A program made the translations under genes and the position numbers. Positions 34,520 to 45,100 of a stretch of 64,000 bases of DNA are shown here, piece after piece; within the stretch, counting starts at the first letter, position 1, and each line of letters begins with the position of its first letter. The notes below the pieces were generated by a model. It had not been told where the DNA came from, did not search any database, and saw nothing but the letters and a program-made list of their open reading frames with translations. The DNA comes from CAG-791 sp002449595 (GTDB lineage: Bacteria; Bacillota; Clostridia; Lachnospirales; Lachnospiraceae). The stretch spans positions 41,537 to 105,536 of the forward strand of contig CAMNHV010000003.1 in NCBI GenBank assembly GCA_946539855.1, read 5' to 3'.

Positions 34520-36121
34520 TTAATTACTGTGCCGGACTGCCGCCTCCACAAATCCGCGGAACAGAGGGTGGGGATGGTTCGGGCGGGATTTGAACTCCGG
34601 GTGCGCCTGCGTACCGAGATAGAAGGGGTGATCCTTCAGCTCGATCATCTCGACGATCCTCCCGTCGGGAGACATGCCGGAGAGCGTCATTCCCGCTTCT
34701 TCAAGCAGGACGCGGTAATCATTGTTCACTTCGTATCTGTGCCTGTGCCGCTCCGAGATCTCCTTTGCTCCGTAGAGCTCATACGCCCTCGTCTCCTCCT
34801 GCAGGACGCATGGATAGGCGCCCAGCCGGAGCGTGCCGCCCAGGTCCTCGACGCCTTCCTGTTCCGGCATCAGGTCGATGACGGGGTGCGTCGTCGCCGC
34901 GTCCAGTTCCGAACTGTTTGCGTCACTGTATTGTAATACATTCCTCGCGAATTCCACAATCGCCATCTGCATTCCAAGACAGATTCCGAGATACGGGATC
35001 CCCTGCTCCCGCGCGTACTGCGCGGCGAGGATCATTCCTTCCGTCCCGCGCGCCCCGAAGCCGCCGGGGATCAGGACGCCGTGCACGCCCTCAAGCAGTT
35101 CCTGCGCGCCTTTCTCCTCGACCTCTTCCGATTCGATCCAGCGGATGTCCACTTTCGCGCGGCAGGCGATCCCGCCGTGCTTCAGCGCTTCCACGACGCT
35201 CAGATAGGCGTCGTGCAGCTGCGTATATTTGCCGACGATCGCGATCTCAGTCCTGTACTGCGGCTGCCGCAGCATCTGCACGAGGTGCTGCCATTCCGTG
35301 AGGTCCGGCGCCCGCTGCGGCAGCGAGAGGCACTCCAGGACTTCCCCGGCCAGGTGCTCCTCCTCCATCATGAGCGGCACTTCATAGAGGTGCTCCGCGT
35401 CCAGGTTCTGCAGCACCCGCTTCGGCGGCACGTTGCAGAACAGGCCGATCTTGCCGCGGATGTCATCGGTGAGCGGCAGCTCCGTCCTGCAGACGATGAT
35501 GTCTGCCCTGAGGCCCAGACGCTGCAGTTCCCTTATGCTCATCTGTGTCGGCTTCGTCTTCATTTCGCCCGACATGCGCAGGTAGGGGATCAGCGTCACA
35601 TGGATCATGATGACGTTCCCCTCACCCATCTCCTGGCGGAACTGCCGGATCGCCTCCAGGAACGGCTGGCTCTCGATGTCGCCGACCGTGCCGCCGACCT
35701 CGATGATGGCGACGCGGTCCTCTCCGGGTTCCTTCTCCCTGTAGAACCGGCTCTTGATCTCGTTCGTGATGTGCGGGATGACCTGGACCGTGCCGCCGCC
35801 GTAGTCCCCGTGGCGCTCCTTGTTCAGGACGGACCAGTACACCTTGCCGGAAGTCACATTGGAATTCGAGTCCAGTTCCTCGTCGATGAACCGCTCGTAG
35901 TGTCCCAGGTCAAGGTCCGTCTCGGTCCCGTCCTGTGTCACATACACCTCCCCGTGCTGGATCGGGTTCATCGTGCCCGGATCCACGTTGATGTACGGGT
36001 CGAACTTCTGCATGGTGACGCTGTATCCCCGCATCTTCAGGAGACGGCCGAGAGAGGCGGCGGTAATTCCTTTTCCCAGTCCGGAGACGACGCCTCCGGT
36101 TACAAATACGTATTTGATCAT
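34520..36121 (-). CDS. pyrG: CTP synthase
   Basis: Amination of UTP to CTP using glutamine. The 533-residue protein begins with the amidoligase domain IKYVFVTGGVVSGLGKGITAASLG and has DPYINVDPGTMNPIQHGEVYVT and the EVGGTVGDIESQPFLEAIRQ segment. The C-terminal class I glutamine amidotransferase domain carries LGICLGMQMAIVEFARN with the catalytic Cys, and the His-Pro-Glu of GTQAHPEFKSRP. Complete. It sits between carB and glnA, tying pyrimidine synthesis to glutamine supply. Confidence 0.97.
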   Translation of the reverse strand: MIKYVFVTGGVVSGLGKGITAASLGRLLKMRGYSVTMQKFDPYINVDPGTMNPIQHGEVYVTQDGTETDLDLGHYERFIDEELDSNSNVTSGKVYWSVLNKERHGDYGGGTVQVIPHITNEIKSRFYREKEPGEDRVAIIEVGGTVGDIESQPFLEAIRQFRQEMGEGNVIMIHVTLIPYLRMSGEMKTKPTQMSIRELQRLGLRADIIVCRTELPLTDDIRGKIGLFCNVPPKRVLQNLDAEHLYEVPLMMEEEHLAGEVLECLSLPQRAPDLTEWQHLVQMLRQPQYRTEIAIVGKYTQLHDAYLSVVEALKHGGIACRAKVDIRWIESEEVEEKGAQELLEGVHGVLIPGGFGARGTEGMILAAQYAREQGIPYLGICLGMQMAIVEFARNVLQYSDANSSELDAATTHPVIDLMPEQEGVEDLGGTLRLGAYPCVLQEETRAYELYGAKEISERHRHRYEVNNDYRVLLEEAGMTLSGMSPDGRIVEMIELKDHPFYLGTQAHPEFKSRPNHPHPLFRGFVEAAVRHSN

Positions 36122-36160
36122 TTCGAATACCTCACGAAAGATGTCCTGTCTTTCCTGTTA

Positions 36161-39100
36161 TTACACTGCGCCAAGTGGCGCGACGCCGATGGTCATGTCC
36201 TCCAGCACGGTCAGCAGCATCGCCGCGGTGTCGAGCGACGTCAGCGTCGTAATGCCGTTTCGGATCGCGCACTGACGGATCCGCGCGCCGTCGATGTAAT
36301 GGTGTCCCGACAGGATCGCCCGCGTGCAGATCAGGTAGCTTACGTAACCCGCGCTGAGGCACTCCAGGATCTCGTTGCTGCCCTCGGAGAGCTTGCGGCG
36401 GAGCCTGGTCCGGATCCCGTGCCGCTTCAGAAATACCGCCGTGCCGACCGTGGCCTCGATGTTGAATCCGAGTTCATAGAATCTGCGGATCAGCGGGAGC
36501 GCCTCCTCCTTGTCCTCGTCCGCGAGGGTGACCACGACCGTCCCGTAGTTCTGCAGCTTCATGCCCGCTGCCGTCATGGCTTTGTACATCGCGCGCGGGA
36601 GCCTGCGGTCGTATCCGATGGCCTCGCCGGTCGACTTCATCTCCGGCGACAGGAAGGAGTCCATCCCCTGCAGCTTCGCGAAGGAAAACTCAGGTACCTT
36701 GACAAAGCAGCACTCCCGCTCCTCGAGGTTTGCTCCACTGAGGCCCTGCCGTGTGAGGCTGCGTCCAAGGATCACTCTCGTAGCGATGTCCGCGAGGCTG
36801 CGACCCGTGGCTTTGGAGAGGAACGGGACCGTCCTCGATGACCGGGGATTCACTTCGATGACGTATACGCTCTCATCCGCGTCCACGATGAACTGGATGT
36901 TGAACAGCCCGACGATCCCAATTCCCAGGCCGAGCCTGCAGGTGTAGTCCAGGATCTTCTCCTTCACGGCGGTGGAGAGGCTGACCGGCGGGTAGATGGA
37001 GATGGAGTCCCCGGAGTGGACGCCGGTCCGCTCCACGAGTTCCATGATTCCAGGGACGAAGACTTCATCGCCGTCGCAGACGGCGTCGACCTCGACCTCG
37101 CGCCCGCGGATGTACTTGTCCACGAGCACCGGGTGTTCGTGGCTCACGCGCACCGCCTCCGTGAGATAGGTCCACAGTTCCTCCTCCCGCGCGACGATCT
37201 GCATCGCCCGGCCGCCGAGCACGAAGCTGGGGCGGACCAGAACGGGGTATCCGATCTCCTGCGCCGCGCGGATCCCCTCATCGACGGAGGAGACCGCCGC
37301 TCCCGGCGGCTGTGGAATCTGCAGGTCGACGAGCAGCCGCTCGAACTGCTCCCTGTCCTCCGCGCGGGCGATCGCGTCGCAGTCTGTGCCGATGATCCTG
37401 ACGCCGCGCTCCTTCAGCGGCTTCGCGAGGTTGATCGCCGTCTGGCCGCCCAGAGTCGCGATGACGCCCACCGGCTGCTCCATCTCGATGACATTCATCA
37501 CGCTCTCGGGATCCAGCGGCTCGAAGTAGAGCTTGTCCGAGCACGTGTAGTCCGTCGACACCGTCTCGGGGTTGTTGTTGATGATGATCGCCTCATATCC
37601 CGCCTCGCGGATCGTCTGCACCGCGTGCACTGTGGAGTAGTCGAATTCGACGCCCTGGCCGATGCGGATCGGTCCCGCGCCGAGCACGACGACCTTCTTC
37701 CGGTCAGTCACGGCTGATTCATTTTCATCCTCGTAAGTCGAATAGAAGTAGGGCACATAGCTCCGGAATTCCGAGGCACAGGTGTCGATCATCTTGAAGA
37801 CCGGCAGGATCCCGTTCTTTGTTCGGAACTGCCGGGCCGCTTCTTCCGTGGTCCCCCAGAGGAACGCGATCTCCCTGTCCGCAAACCCGAGGCGCTTCGC
37901 TTCCCTGAGGGTCTCAACAAGCCATGGCCGCGTGCGAAGATGCTTTTCCATCTCTGTGATCCTTCGGATCCCGTCGATGAAGAACGGATCGATCCCGCTC
38001 TGCGCCGCGATCCGTGCCGTGTCAACGCCCTGCCGCAGCAGCGCCGCGACCGCGAACAGCCGGTCCTCCGTGCCTTCCCCGATGAACTCCAGCAGTACCT
38101 CCGGGGACAGCTGCTCATACTTCGCGTCGAAAAGGTGAAAATGCCCCGTCTCCAGCGAACGCACCGCCTTTAAGAGGCTCTCCTCAAAGGTTCTTCCGAC
38201 AGCCATGGTCTCCCCGGTCGCCTTCATCTGCGTGCCGAGCGTGCAGTCAGCATCCCCGAACTTGTCGAAGGGGAACCGCGGCATCTTCGTGACCACGTAG
38301 TCCAGCGACGGCTCAAAGCAGGCCGGCGTGTTGGCCAGCGCGATCTCCTCGAGGTGCATGCCGGCCGCGATCTTCGCGGAGACGCGGGCGATCGGATAGC
38401 CGCTCGCCTTGGAGGCCAGGGCCGACGATCTCGAAACGCGTGGGTTGACCTCGATCACGTAGTAGTCAAAGGAGTGCGGGTCCAGCGCAAACTGGACGTT
38501 GCATCCTCCCTCGATCCGCAGCGCGCGGATGATGCGGAGCGCGCTGTCGCGCAGCATGTGGTACTCGCGGTTGGTCAGCGTCTGGGACGGGCAGACGACG
38601 ACGGAGTCCCCGGTGTGGATGCCCACGGGGTCGACGTTTTCCATGTTGCAGACGGTGATCGCGGTATCGTTCGCGTCGCGCATCACTTCGTACTCGATCT
38701 CCTTGAAACCGCGGACGCTCTTTTCCACCAGGACCTGATGCACCGGGGAAAGCTCGAGCGCTCCGGCGAGGATCTCCCTGCATGCCGCCTCATCATCGGC
38801 GAAACCGCCGCCGGTGCCGCCGAGCGTGAACGCGGGGCGAAGCACGACCGGATAGCCGATTTGTGAGGCAACTTCGAGTCCCTCTTCCAGCGAATGCGCG
38901 ATGCCTGACGGCAGGACCGGCTCCCCGAGCTGCGTGCAGAGCGCGCGGAACTTTTCCCTGTCCTCCGCCTGTTCTATGGAACTGCTCTTCGTCCCGAGCA
39001 GCTCCACGCTGCACTCCGCCAGAATGCCCTTCCTTTCCAGCTGCATCGCGAGGTTCAGGCCGGTCTGTCCTCCGATCCCCGGAAGGATCGCGTCCGGCCG

Positions 39101-39343
39101 CTCCCTGCGGATGATCCTGGCGATGAACTCCAGTGTGAGCGGTTCCATGTAGATGCGGTCGGCGACCGTCCGGTCCGTCATGATCGTCGCGGGGTTCGAG
39201 TTGCACAGAATGACTTCGTAGCCCTCCTCGCGCAGCGCGAGACAGGCCTGCGTGCCCGCGTAGTCGAACTCAGCCGCCTGTCCGATCACGATCGGCCCGG
39301 AGCCGATCACAAGAATTTTCTGTATGTCGTCACGTTTTGGCAT
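36161..39343 (-). CDS. carB: Carbamoyl-phosphate synthase large subunit
   Basis: Makes carbamoyl phosphate from bicarbonate, ammonia and two ATP for pyrimidine and arginine synthesis. The 1060-residue protein shows the internal duplication: KILVIGSGPIVIGQAAEFDYAGTQA near residue 9 and KVVVLGAGPIRIGQGVEFDY near 555 open the two ATP-grasp halves; GGTGGGFADDEAAC and YVIEVNPRVSRSSALASK / YVIEVNPRSSRTVPFLSK are conserved. The C-terminal allosteric domain (about 940-1060) is present. carA precedes it by 31 bp. Confidence 0.97.
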   Translation of the reverse strand: MPKRDDIQKILVIGSGPIVIGQAAEFDYAGTQACLALREEGYEVILCNSNPATIMTDRTVADRIYMEPLTLEFIARIIRRERPDAILPGIGGQTGLNLAMQLERKGILAECSVELLGTKSSSIEQAEDREKFRALCTQLGEPVLPSGIAHSLEEGLEVASQIGYPVVLRPAFTLGGTGGGFADDEAACREILAGALELSPVHQVLVEKSVRGFKEIEYEVMRDANDTAITVCNMENVDPVGIHTGDSVVVCPSQTLTNREYHMLRDSALRIIRALRIEGGCNVQFALDPHSFDYYVIEVNPRVSRSSALASKASGYPIARVSAKIAAGMHLEEIALANTPACFEPSLDYVVTKMPRFPFDKFGDADCTLGTQMKATGETMAVGRTFEESLLKAVRSLETGHFHLFDAKYEQLSPEVLLEFIGEGTEDRLFAVAALLRQGVDTARIAAQSGIDPFFIDGIRRITEMEKHLRTRPWLVETLREAKRLGFADREIAFLWGTTEEAARQFRTKNGILPVFKMIDTCASEFRSYVPYFYSTYEDENESAVTDRKKVVVLGAGPIRIGQGVEFDYSTVHAVQTIREAGYEAIIINNNPETVSTDYTCSDKLYFEPLDPESVMNVIEMEQPVGVIATLGGQTAINLAKPLKERGVRIIGTDCDAIARAEDREQFERLLVDLQIPQPPGAAVSSVDEGIRAAQEIGYPVLVRPSFVLGGRAMQIVAREEELWTYLTEAVRVSHEHPVLVDKYIRGREVEVDAVCDGDEVFVPGIMELVERTGVHSGDSISIYPPVSLSTAVKEKILDYTCRLGLGIGIVGLFNIQFIVDADESVYVIEVNPRSSRTVPFLSKATGRSLADIATRVILGRSLTRQGLSGANLEERECCFVKVPEFSFAKLQGMDSFLSPEMKSTGEAIGYDRRLPRAMYKAMTAAGMKLQNYGTVVVTLADEDKEEALPLIRRFYELGFNIEATVGTAVFLKRHGIRTRLRRKLSEGSNEILECLSAGYVSYLICTRAILSGHHYIDGARIRQCAIRNGITTLTSLDTAAMLLTVLEDMTIGVAPLGAV

Positions 39344-39374
39344 ATTTTGCTTCTTCCATACTTCTGCTGTGCGA

Positions 39375-40601
39375 TTACGATCCGGCGATCATGTGCACGA
39401 ACCGGTCGAACAGGTAACCGCTGTCCTGTGGTCCCGGTGCGCTCTCGGGGTGGTACTGCACGCTGAAGACCTGCCGGTCCGGGCAGGCGAGTCCCTCTAC
39501 CGTGTCATCCAGCAGGTTGACGTGCGTGACCTCAAGCCCTGTTCCGGCGAGGCTCGCGCGGTCCACCGCGTAGGAGTGGTTCTGCGACGTGATCTCAATG
39601 CGTCCCGTGGCCAGTTCCCGCACCGGATGGTTGCCGCCGCGGTGGCCGAACTTCAGCTTGTAAGTGCGCGCGCCGGCCGCCAGCGCGATGATCTGGTGTC
39701 CCAGGCAGATGCCGAAGAGCGGGACATCCCCCATGATCTCCCGGACGGTCTGAACAGTTTCCGGCACGTCCTGCGGGTCGCCGGGGCCGTTGGAGAGAAA
39801 CACGCCGTCCGGCCGCAGCGCGCGGATCTCCTCCGCCGTCACATTCCACGGAAGGACGGCGACGCTGACGCCGCGGGCGAGAAACGAGCGGACGATGTTC
39901 CGCTTCATTCCGCAGTCGATCGCCGCGACCAGCGGACGCTGCGCCATGTCTGTCGCGGCATGTAAGCTATCGATCACTTCACCCCGTCCCAGGCCCCGCA
40001 GAACGGACTCTCCGGCGGGATCTGTACCGGCAGGATCCTGTATTGTTCCCGGCAGGAAAAGTTTCTCTTCGCGGCAGCTGACTCTGGAGACCGCGTCTTT
40101 CGGCAGAGACAGGCGTCTCATCTGCTCTGCTGCGTCCTTTGCCGGCAGCGCCGGGTCATCCGTGATCAGGACCCGGCAGCTTCCGTGGTCGCGAACCCAT
40201 CTCGTCAGCATCCGTGTATCGACGCCGCTCACACCGGGGATGCCGAACTGTTCCATGACCTCTGCCAGCGTCCTGGTACTGCGGAAGTTCGACGGCGTAT
40301 CGTGGTAGTCCCTCACAATCATCGCGCCCGCCGTGGGGACCAGCGTCTCGTAGTCTCCCTCCGCCATGCCGTAATTGCCAATCAGGGGATACGTCATGAT
40401 GATCGCCTGATCCGTGTAGGAGGGATCCGAGAGGATCTCCTGGTACCCTGCCATCGACGTGTTGAAGACGATCTCGAGGACGCGGCCGAGGCGCAAGATG
40501 CCCTCTCCGCTGCCGTCCGCGCACTGCCGCGCGCCGAACGCGCTTCCAGCGTACTCTGACCCGTCCTCCAATATGATCCTTCTGAGATGATCACTAATCA
40601 T
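39375..40601 (-). CDS. carA: Carbamoyl-phosphate synthase small subunit
   Basis: Glutamine amidotransferase subunit that feeds ammonia to CarB. About 408 residues; a GTG three codons upstream (40610) overlaps the gltD stop as GTGA and is an alternative start. The N-terminal domain has IILEDGSEYAGSAFGA and VFNTSMAGYQEILSDPSYTDQAIIMTYPLIGNYG; the amidotransferase domain has the catalytic Cys in PLFGICLGHQIIALAAGA and the His/Glu in FSVQYHPESAPGP. An insertion of about 30 residues near position 200 makes it longer than usual. Confidence 0.95.
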   Translation of the reverse strand: MISDHLRRIILEDGSEYAGSAFGARQCADGSGEGILRLGRVLEIVFNTSMAGYQEILSDPSYTDQAIIMTYPLIGNYGMAEGDYETLVPTAGAMIVRDYHDTPSNFRSTRTLAEVMEQFGIPGVSGVDTRMLTRWVRDHGSCRVLITDDPALPAKDAAEQMRRLSLPKDAVSRVSCREEKLFLPGTIQDPAGTDPAGESVLRGLGRGEVIDSLHAATDMAQRPLVAAIDCGMKRNIVRSFLARGVSVAVLPWNVTAEEIRALRPDGVFLSNGPGDPQDVPETVQTVREIMGDVPLFGICLGHQIIALAAGARTYKLKFGHRGGNHPVRELATGRIEITSQNHSYAVDRASLAGTGLEVTHVNLLDDTVEGLACPDRQVFSVQYHPESAPGPQDSGYLFDRFVHMIAGS

Positions 40602-40606
40602 AATGC

Positions 40607-42139
40607 TCACACCATCGTGCTGTATCCCATCAGGTACGCGTCGACTTCCTTCGCGCAGGCGCGGCCCTCCGCGATGCCCCAGACGACCAGGGACTGGCCG
40701 CGGTGCATGTCGCCGGCTGTGAAGACCTTCGCCTGCGAGGATGCGTACCGGCCCGCCTGTGTGGCGACCGTGCCGCGCTGCGTCCGGTCGACGCTGAAAG
40801 CCTGCGCCGCATAGTCCTCACAGCCGATGAAGCCCGCCGCGATCAGGAGCAGGTCGCACTTCAATGTGCGCTCCGTTCCTTCGACTTCGGTGAGTTTGCC
40901 ATTCACGAATTTCACGCTGACGATCTTCAGTCCCTTCAGCTTTCCGCTCTTTGTTCGGATCACTTCCTTTACCGTAGTCTCGTAGATCCGCGGGTCACTG
41001 CCGAAGCGCGCGATCGCCTCCTGCTGCCCGTAGTCGGTCTTCAGGACCTTCGGCCACTCCGGCCAGGGGTTGGACGCCGCGCGCTCTGCGGGCGGCGCGG
41101 GCATCATCTCGATCTGGACGACGGAGCGGCAGACGTGCCGGAGGCACGTCCCGACGCAGTCGTTGCCCGTGTCTCCGCCGCCGACGATGACGACGTCGCG
41201 GTCCTTCGCGCTGATGAAGCTTCCTTCCTTCAGGCCGGCCTTTCTCTGCGGATCCCCGCCGGAGAGCAGGCTCTTTGTCGTCGATTTCAGGAAGTCCACG
41301 GCGAAGAAGACGTCCTTCGCCCCTTCAATTCCTGTCGCAGCCAGAGGACGTGCTTTCTTCGCGCCGCAGGCGAGAATGACGGCGTCATACTCGCGCAGCA
41401 GTTCCTCCGCGCTGATGGATGACGCACCCGCGGGGCTCTCTCCCGCCTCCCGGAGATCGCCGCCGACGTCGCACCCGGTGCGGAAGACGACGCCCTCCGC
41501 CTCCATGAGCGCCTGCCGCCGCAGGATCACGTCCTTGTCCAGCTTCATGTTCGGGATACCGTACATGAGCAGGCCGCCGATCCGGTCCTCCCGCTCAAAG
41601 ACTGTGACGCTGTGCCCGCGGTGATTCAGCTGGTCCGCGGCCGCGAGGCCGGAGGGGCCGCTGCCGACCACCGCCACTTTTTTCCCGCTGCGGATCTGCG
41701 GGATGCGCGGCTTCATGTTCCCTTCCCGGTAGGCAGTCTCAATGATAAAGAGCTCGTTGTCGTGCGCCGTGACCGGCTCGTCGTTCATGCCGCAGATGCA
41801 GGCCTTCTCGCAGAGCGCCGGGCAGACCCTGCCCGTGAACTCCGGGAAGTTGTTCGTCTTCAGGAGCCGGGAGAGCGCGTGCGCGTAGTGTCCGCGGTAG
41901 AGTTCATCGTTCCACTCCGGGATCAGGTTGTGCAGGGGGCACCCCGTCACCATGCCGGAGAGCGTCATGCCCGACTGGCACAGCGGCACGCCGCAGTTCA
42001 TGCAACGGGCGCCCTGGCGCCGCCTCTCCTCCTCGGAGAGCTGTTCCTTAAACTCGCAGAAGTTCAGCGTCCGTTTCGAAGGTACCTGCGCTTTGTTCTC
42101 CTGCCTCTGGTACTCCAAAAATCCTGTCGGTTTTCCCAT
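40607..42139 (-). CDS. gltD: Glutamate synthase (NADPH) small subunit
   Basis: FAD- and Fe-S-containing subunit that takes electrons from NAD(P)H to the large subunit. The 510-residue protein has the N-terminal cysteine cluster region CMNCGVPLCQSG...GCPLHNLIPEWND and CEKACICG for [4Fe-4S] clusters, the FAD dinucleotide fold VAVVGSGPSGLAAADQLNHRG, and the NADPH fold DVVIVGGGDTGNDCVGTC. The C-terminal FAD motif FTAGDMHRGQSLVVWGIAEGR is intact. It follows gltB by 22 bp. Confidence 0.96.
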   Translation of the reverse strand: MGKPTGFLEYQRQENKAQVPSKRTLNFCEFKEQLSEEERRRQGARCMNCGVPLCQSGMTLSGMVTGCPLHNLIPEWNDELYRGHYAHALSRLLKTNNFPEFTGRVCPALCEKACICGMNDEPVTAHDNELFIIETAYREGNMKPRIPQIRSGKKVAVVGSGPSGLAAADQLNHRGHSVTVFEREDRIGGLLMYGIPNMKLDKDVILRRQALMEAEGVVFRTGCDVGGDLREAGESPAGASSISAEELLREYDAVILACGAKKARPLAATGIEGAKDVFFAVDFLKSTTKSLLSGGDPQRKAGLKEGSFISAKDRDVVIVGGGDTGNDCVGTCLRHVCRSVVQIEMMPAPPAERAASNPWPEWPKVLKTDYGQQEAIARFGSDPRIYETTVKEVIRTKSGKLKGLKIVSVKFVNGKLTEVEGTERTLKCDLLLIAAGFIGCEDYAAQAFSVDRTQRGTVATQAGRYASSQAKVFTAGDMHRGQSLVVWGIAEGRACAKEVDAYLMGYSTMV

Positions 42140-42161
42140 CTCTGTTTCTCCTCCGGCTTGA

Positions 42162-45100
42162 TTATGCTCCTGTCACACTCCGGAACGCCTCGAGCACAGC
42201 CGCGTCATGCGGGATGCCCTGCTCCTCGAAGCGCCCGATCGCCGCCAGCATCCTGTGATAGTCCGCCGGGATGATCTTCTTGAAGTGCGGCAGGTAGGAC
42301 GGCAGGTCCGCCAGGATCCTCGCGCCGAGGGCCGAGCCCGTCTCGCGCACATAATCCTTAAGGATCCCCTCCATCTCCGCGATGTCATACTTGTCCGTCA
42401 GCTCCTGCAGCTCCACCATGTCCTTGTTGATCCTGCGGTAGAGGCTGTGGTCCTCGTCGAGCACATAGGCGATGCCGCCGCTCATGCCGGCCGCGAAGTT
42501 CTTGCCGGTGGGACCGAGGATCAGCGCGCGGCCGCCCGTCATGTACTCCAGGCCGTGGTCGCCGCAGCCTTCCGCGACCGCCACCGCGCCCGAGTTGCGG
42601 ACCGCGAAGCGCTCGCCGGTGATGCCGCACACGTATGCAGTGCCGGACGTCGCGCCGTAGAGTGCCACGTTGCCGATGATGATGTTTTTCTCAGCTTCGA
42701 ATCCGCTCTCCGCAGGCGGCACCACGATGAGCCGGCCGCCGGAGAGGCCCTTGCCGAATCCGTCGTTCGCATCGCCCTCGAGCCGGATCGTGAGGCCCTT
42801 CGGAATGAACGCGCCGAATGACTGTCCGCCGCCGCCCTTCGCGTGGATGACAAAGCTGTCATCCGGAAGCGACTCCCCGAAGCGGTTCGTGATCTCCGAT
42901 CCGAGGATCGTCCCGAAGGCGCGGTCCGTGCTGGAGACGTCTACGCTGATGCTGCCGGAGCGCAGTTCCTTGTCCTTCCCGAAGAAGGCGGGCAGGAGGA
43001 CTGCCTCGTCCAGCGTCTTTTCCAGGTGGAAGTCATAGAGGTCTGCCGCGTCGAAGCTGCGCTTCGGGGCGTCCGCGAAGGCCGGGTCCAGAATCCCGGT
43101 GAGGTCGACCGCCGCGGCCCGGTTCGTGATCTGCTTCTCCCGCTTGCGCAGGCAGTCGGTCCGCCCGACCATCTCCGCGACCGTCCGGAAGCCGAGCTGC
43201 GCCATGATCTCGCGGAGCTGCTGCGCCACGAAGCACATGAAGTTCATCACGTGTTCCGGTTTCCCCGTGAATCTGCAGCGGAGCTTCTCGTTCTGCGTCG
43301 CGATGCCCACCGGGCAGGTGTCCTTGGAGCAGACGCGCATCATCATGCAGCCCATGCTGACGAGCGGTGCCGTCGCGAAGTCAAATTCCTCGGCACCGAG
43401 CAGTGCCGCGATCGCGACGTCCCGGCCGCTCATGAGCTTGCCGTCCGTCTCGAGGACGACGCGGCTGCGCAGGCCGTTCCGGAGCAGCGTCTGATGTGTC
43501 TCCGACAGCCCCAGTTCCCATGGGAGTCCCGCGTTGTGGATGGAGGACGGCGGCGCCGCGCCGGTTCCCCCGTCATATCCGGAGATCAGGATCACCTGCG
43601 CGCCGGCCTTGGCCACGCCGGAGGCGATCGTCCCGACGCCCGCCTCGGAGACGAGCTTGACGGAGATCCTGGACTTCCGGTTCGCGTTCTTCAGGTCGTA
43701 GATCAGCTGCGCGAGATCCTCAATGGAATAGATGTCGTGATGGGGCGGCGGCGAGATCAGCGACACGCCGGGCGTGGAGCATCGTGTCGCCGCGACCCAT
43801 GGGTAGACCTTTTTCCCGGGAAGGTGGCCGCCCTCGCCGGGCTTGGCCCCCTGCGCCATCTTGATCTGGATCTCCTGCGCGCTGCACAGGTACGCGCTCG
43901 TCACGCCGAAGCGCCCGGAGGCGACCTGCTTGACCGCGCTGTTCTTCCCGGTGCCGAACCGCGTTGCCAGCTCGCCGCCCTCGCCGGTGTTGGATTTGCC
44001 GCCGAGCCGGTTCATCGCGAGCGCCAGCGTCTCGTGCGCCTCCTGTGAGATGGAGCCGAAGGACATGGCGCCGGTCTGGAACCTTTTCACGATCTCGGAG
44101 ACAGGTTCCACTTCCTCCAGCGGCACCGCCTCGCCGGCCGGCACGAACTCGAGCAGGCCGCGCAGCGTGTGGGGCTTGCCGGCGTCGTCCACCATGTCGG
44201 TGTACCTGCGGAAGATATCGTAGCTGCCCTCTCGAACCGCGCGCTGCAGCGTCACGATGATCTCGGGGCTGTAGAGGTGGTCCTCCTTGTCCGTGCCGCT
44301 CCTGAGGCCATGGAAGCCGACGCTGTCGAGCGAAGTGTCGACGCCAAGGCCCATCGGATCGAAGGCGTGGTCGTGCCTCCACTTGACGCCCTCCGCGATC
44401 TCCTCAAGGCCGATGCCATGCGCGTCACTGACGACGCCGGTGAAGTACTTGTCGACCACCTCTCGCGAGAGGCCGATCGCCTCGAAGATGCGGGCGGACT
44501 GGTAGGACTGCAGCGTGGAGATGCCCATCTTGGCGGCGGTCTTTACGATGCCGCCGAGCAGCGCCTTATTGTAGTCGTCGATGGCCGTGTGATAATCCTT
44601 GTCGAGAATGCCGATGTCGATCATCTCCGTGATCGCCTCGTGGGCGAGGTACGGGTTGATCGCGCGGGCGCCGAAGCCGAGGAGCGCCGCGCACTGATGC
44701 ACGTCGCGCGGCTCGCCGCTCTCCAGGATCAGGGACACCGCGGTGCGGCGCCTCGTGCGGACGAGGTGCTGCTCCACGGAGGAGACCGCGAGGAGCGACG
44801 GGATCGCCACGTGGTTCTCGTCGATGCCGCGGTCCGAGAGAATGATGATGTTCTTGCCGCGGGCGTAGGCGTGGTCGATCGTGATATTGAGCTGCTCCAG
44901 GGCGCGCTCAAGGGACGTGTTCTTGTAGTAGAGGATCGGCACGGTCTCCGTGTGGAAGCCGGGCTGGTCGAGGTTCCGGATCTTGATGAGGTCGACGCCG
45001 GTCAGGATCGGATTCTGCACCTCAAGCACGCGGCAGTTCTCTCCCTTCGCCTGCAGCAGGTCGCCGTCCGAGCCGATGTAGACCGTCGTGTCCGTGACGA

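Noticed and set aside
35081..36841. Plus-strand frame of 586 codons across pyrG and carB
   Set aside because: Spans the ends of two clear minus-strand genes and has no motif; GC-driven shadow.
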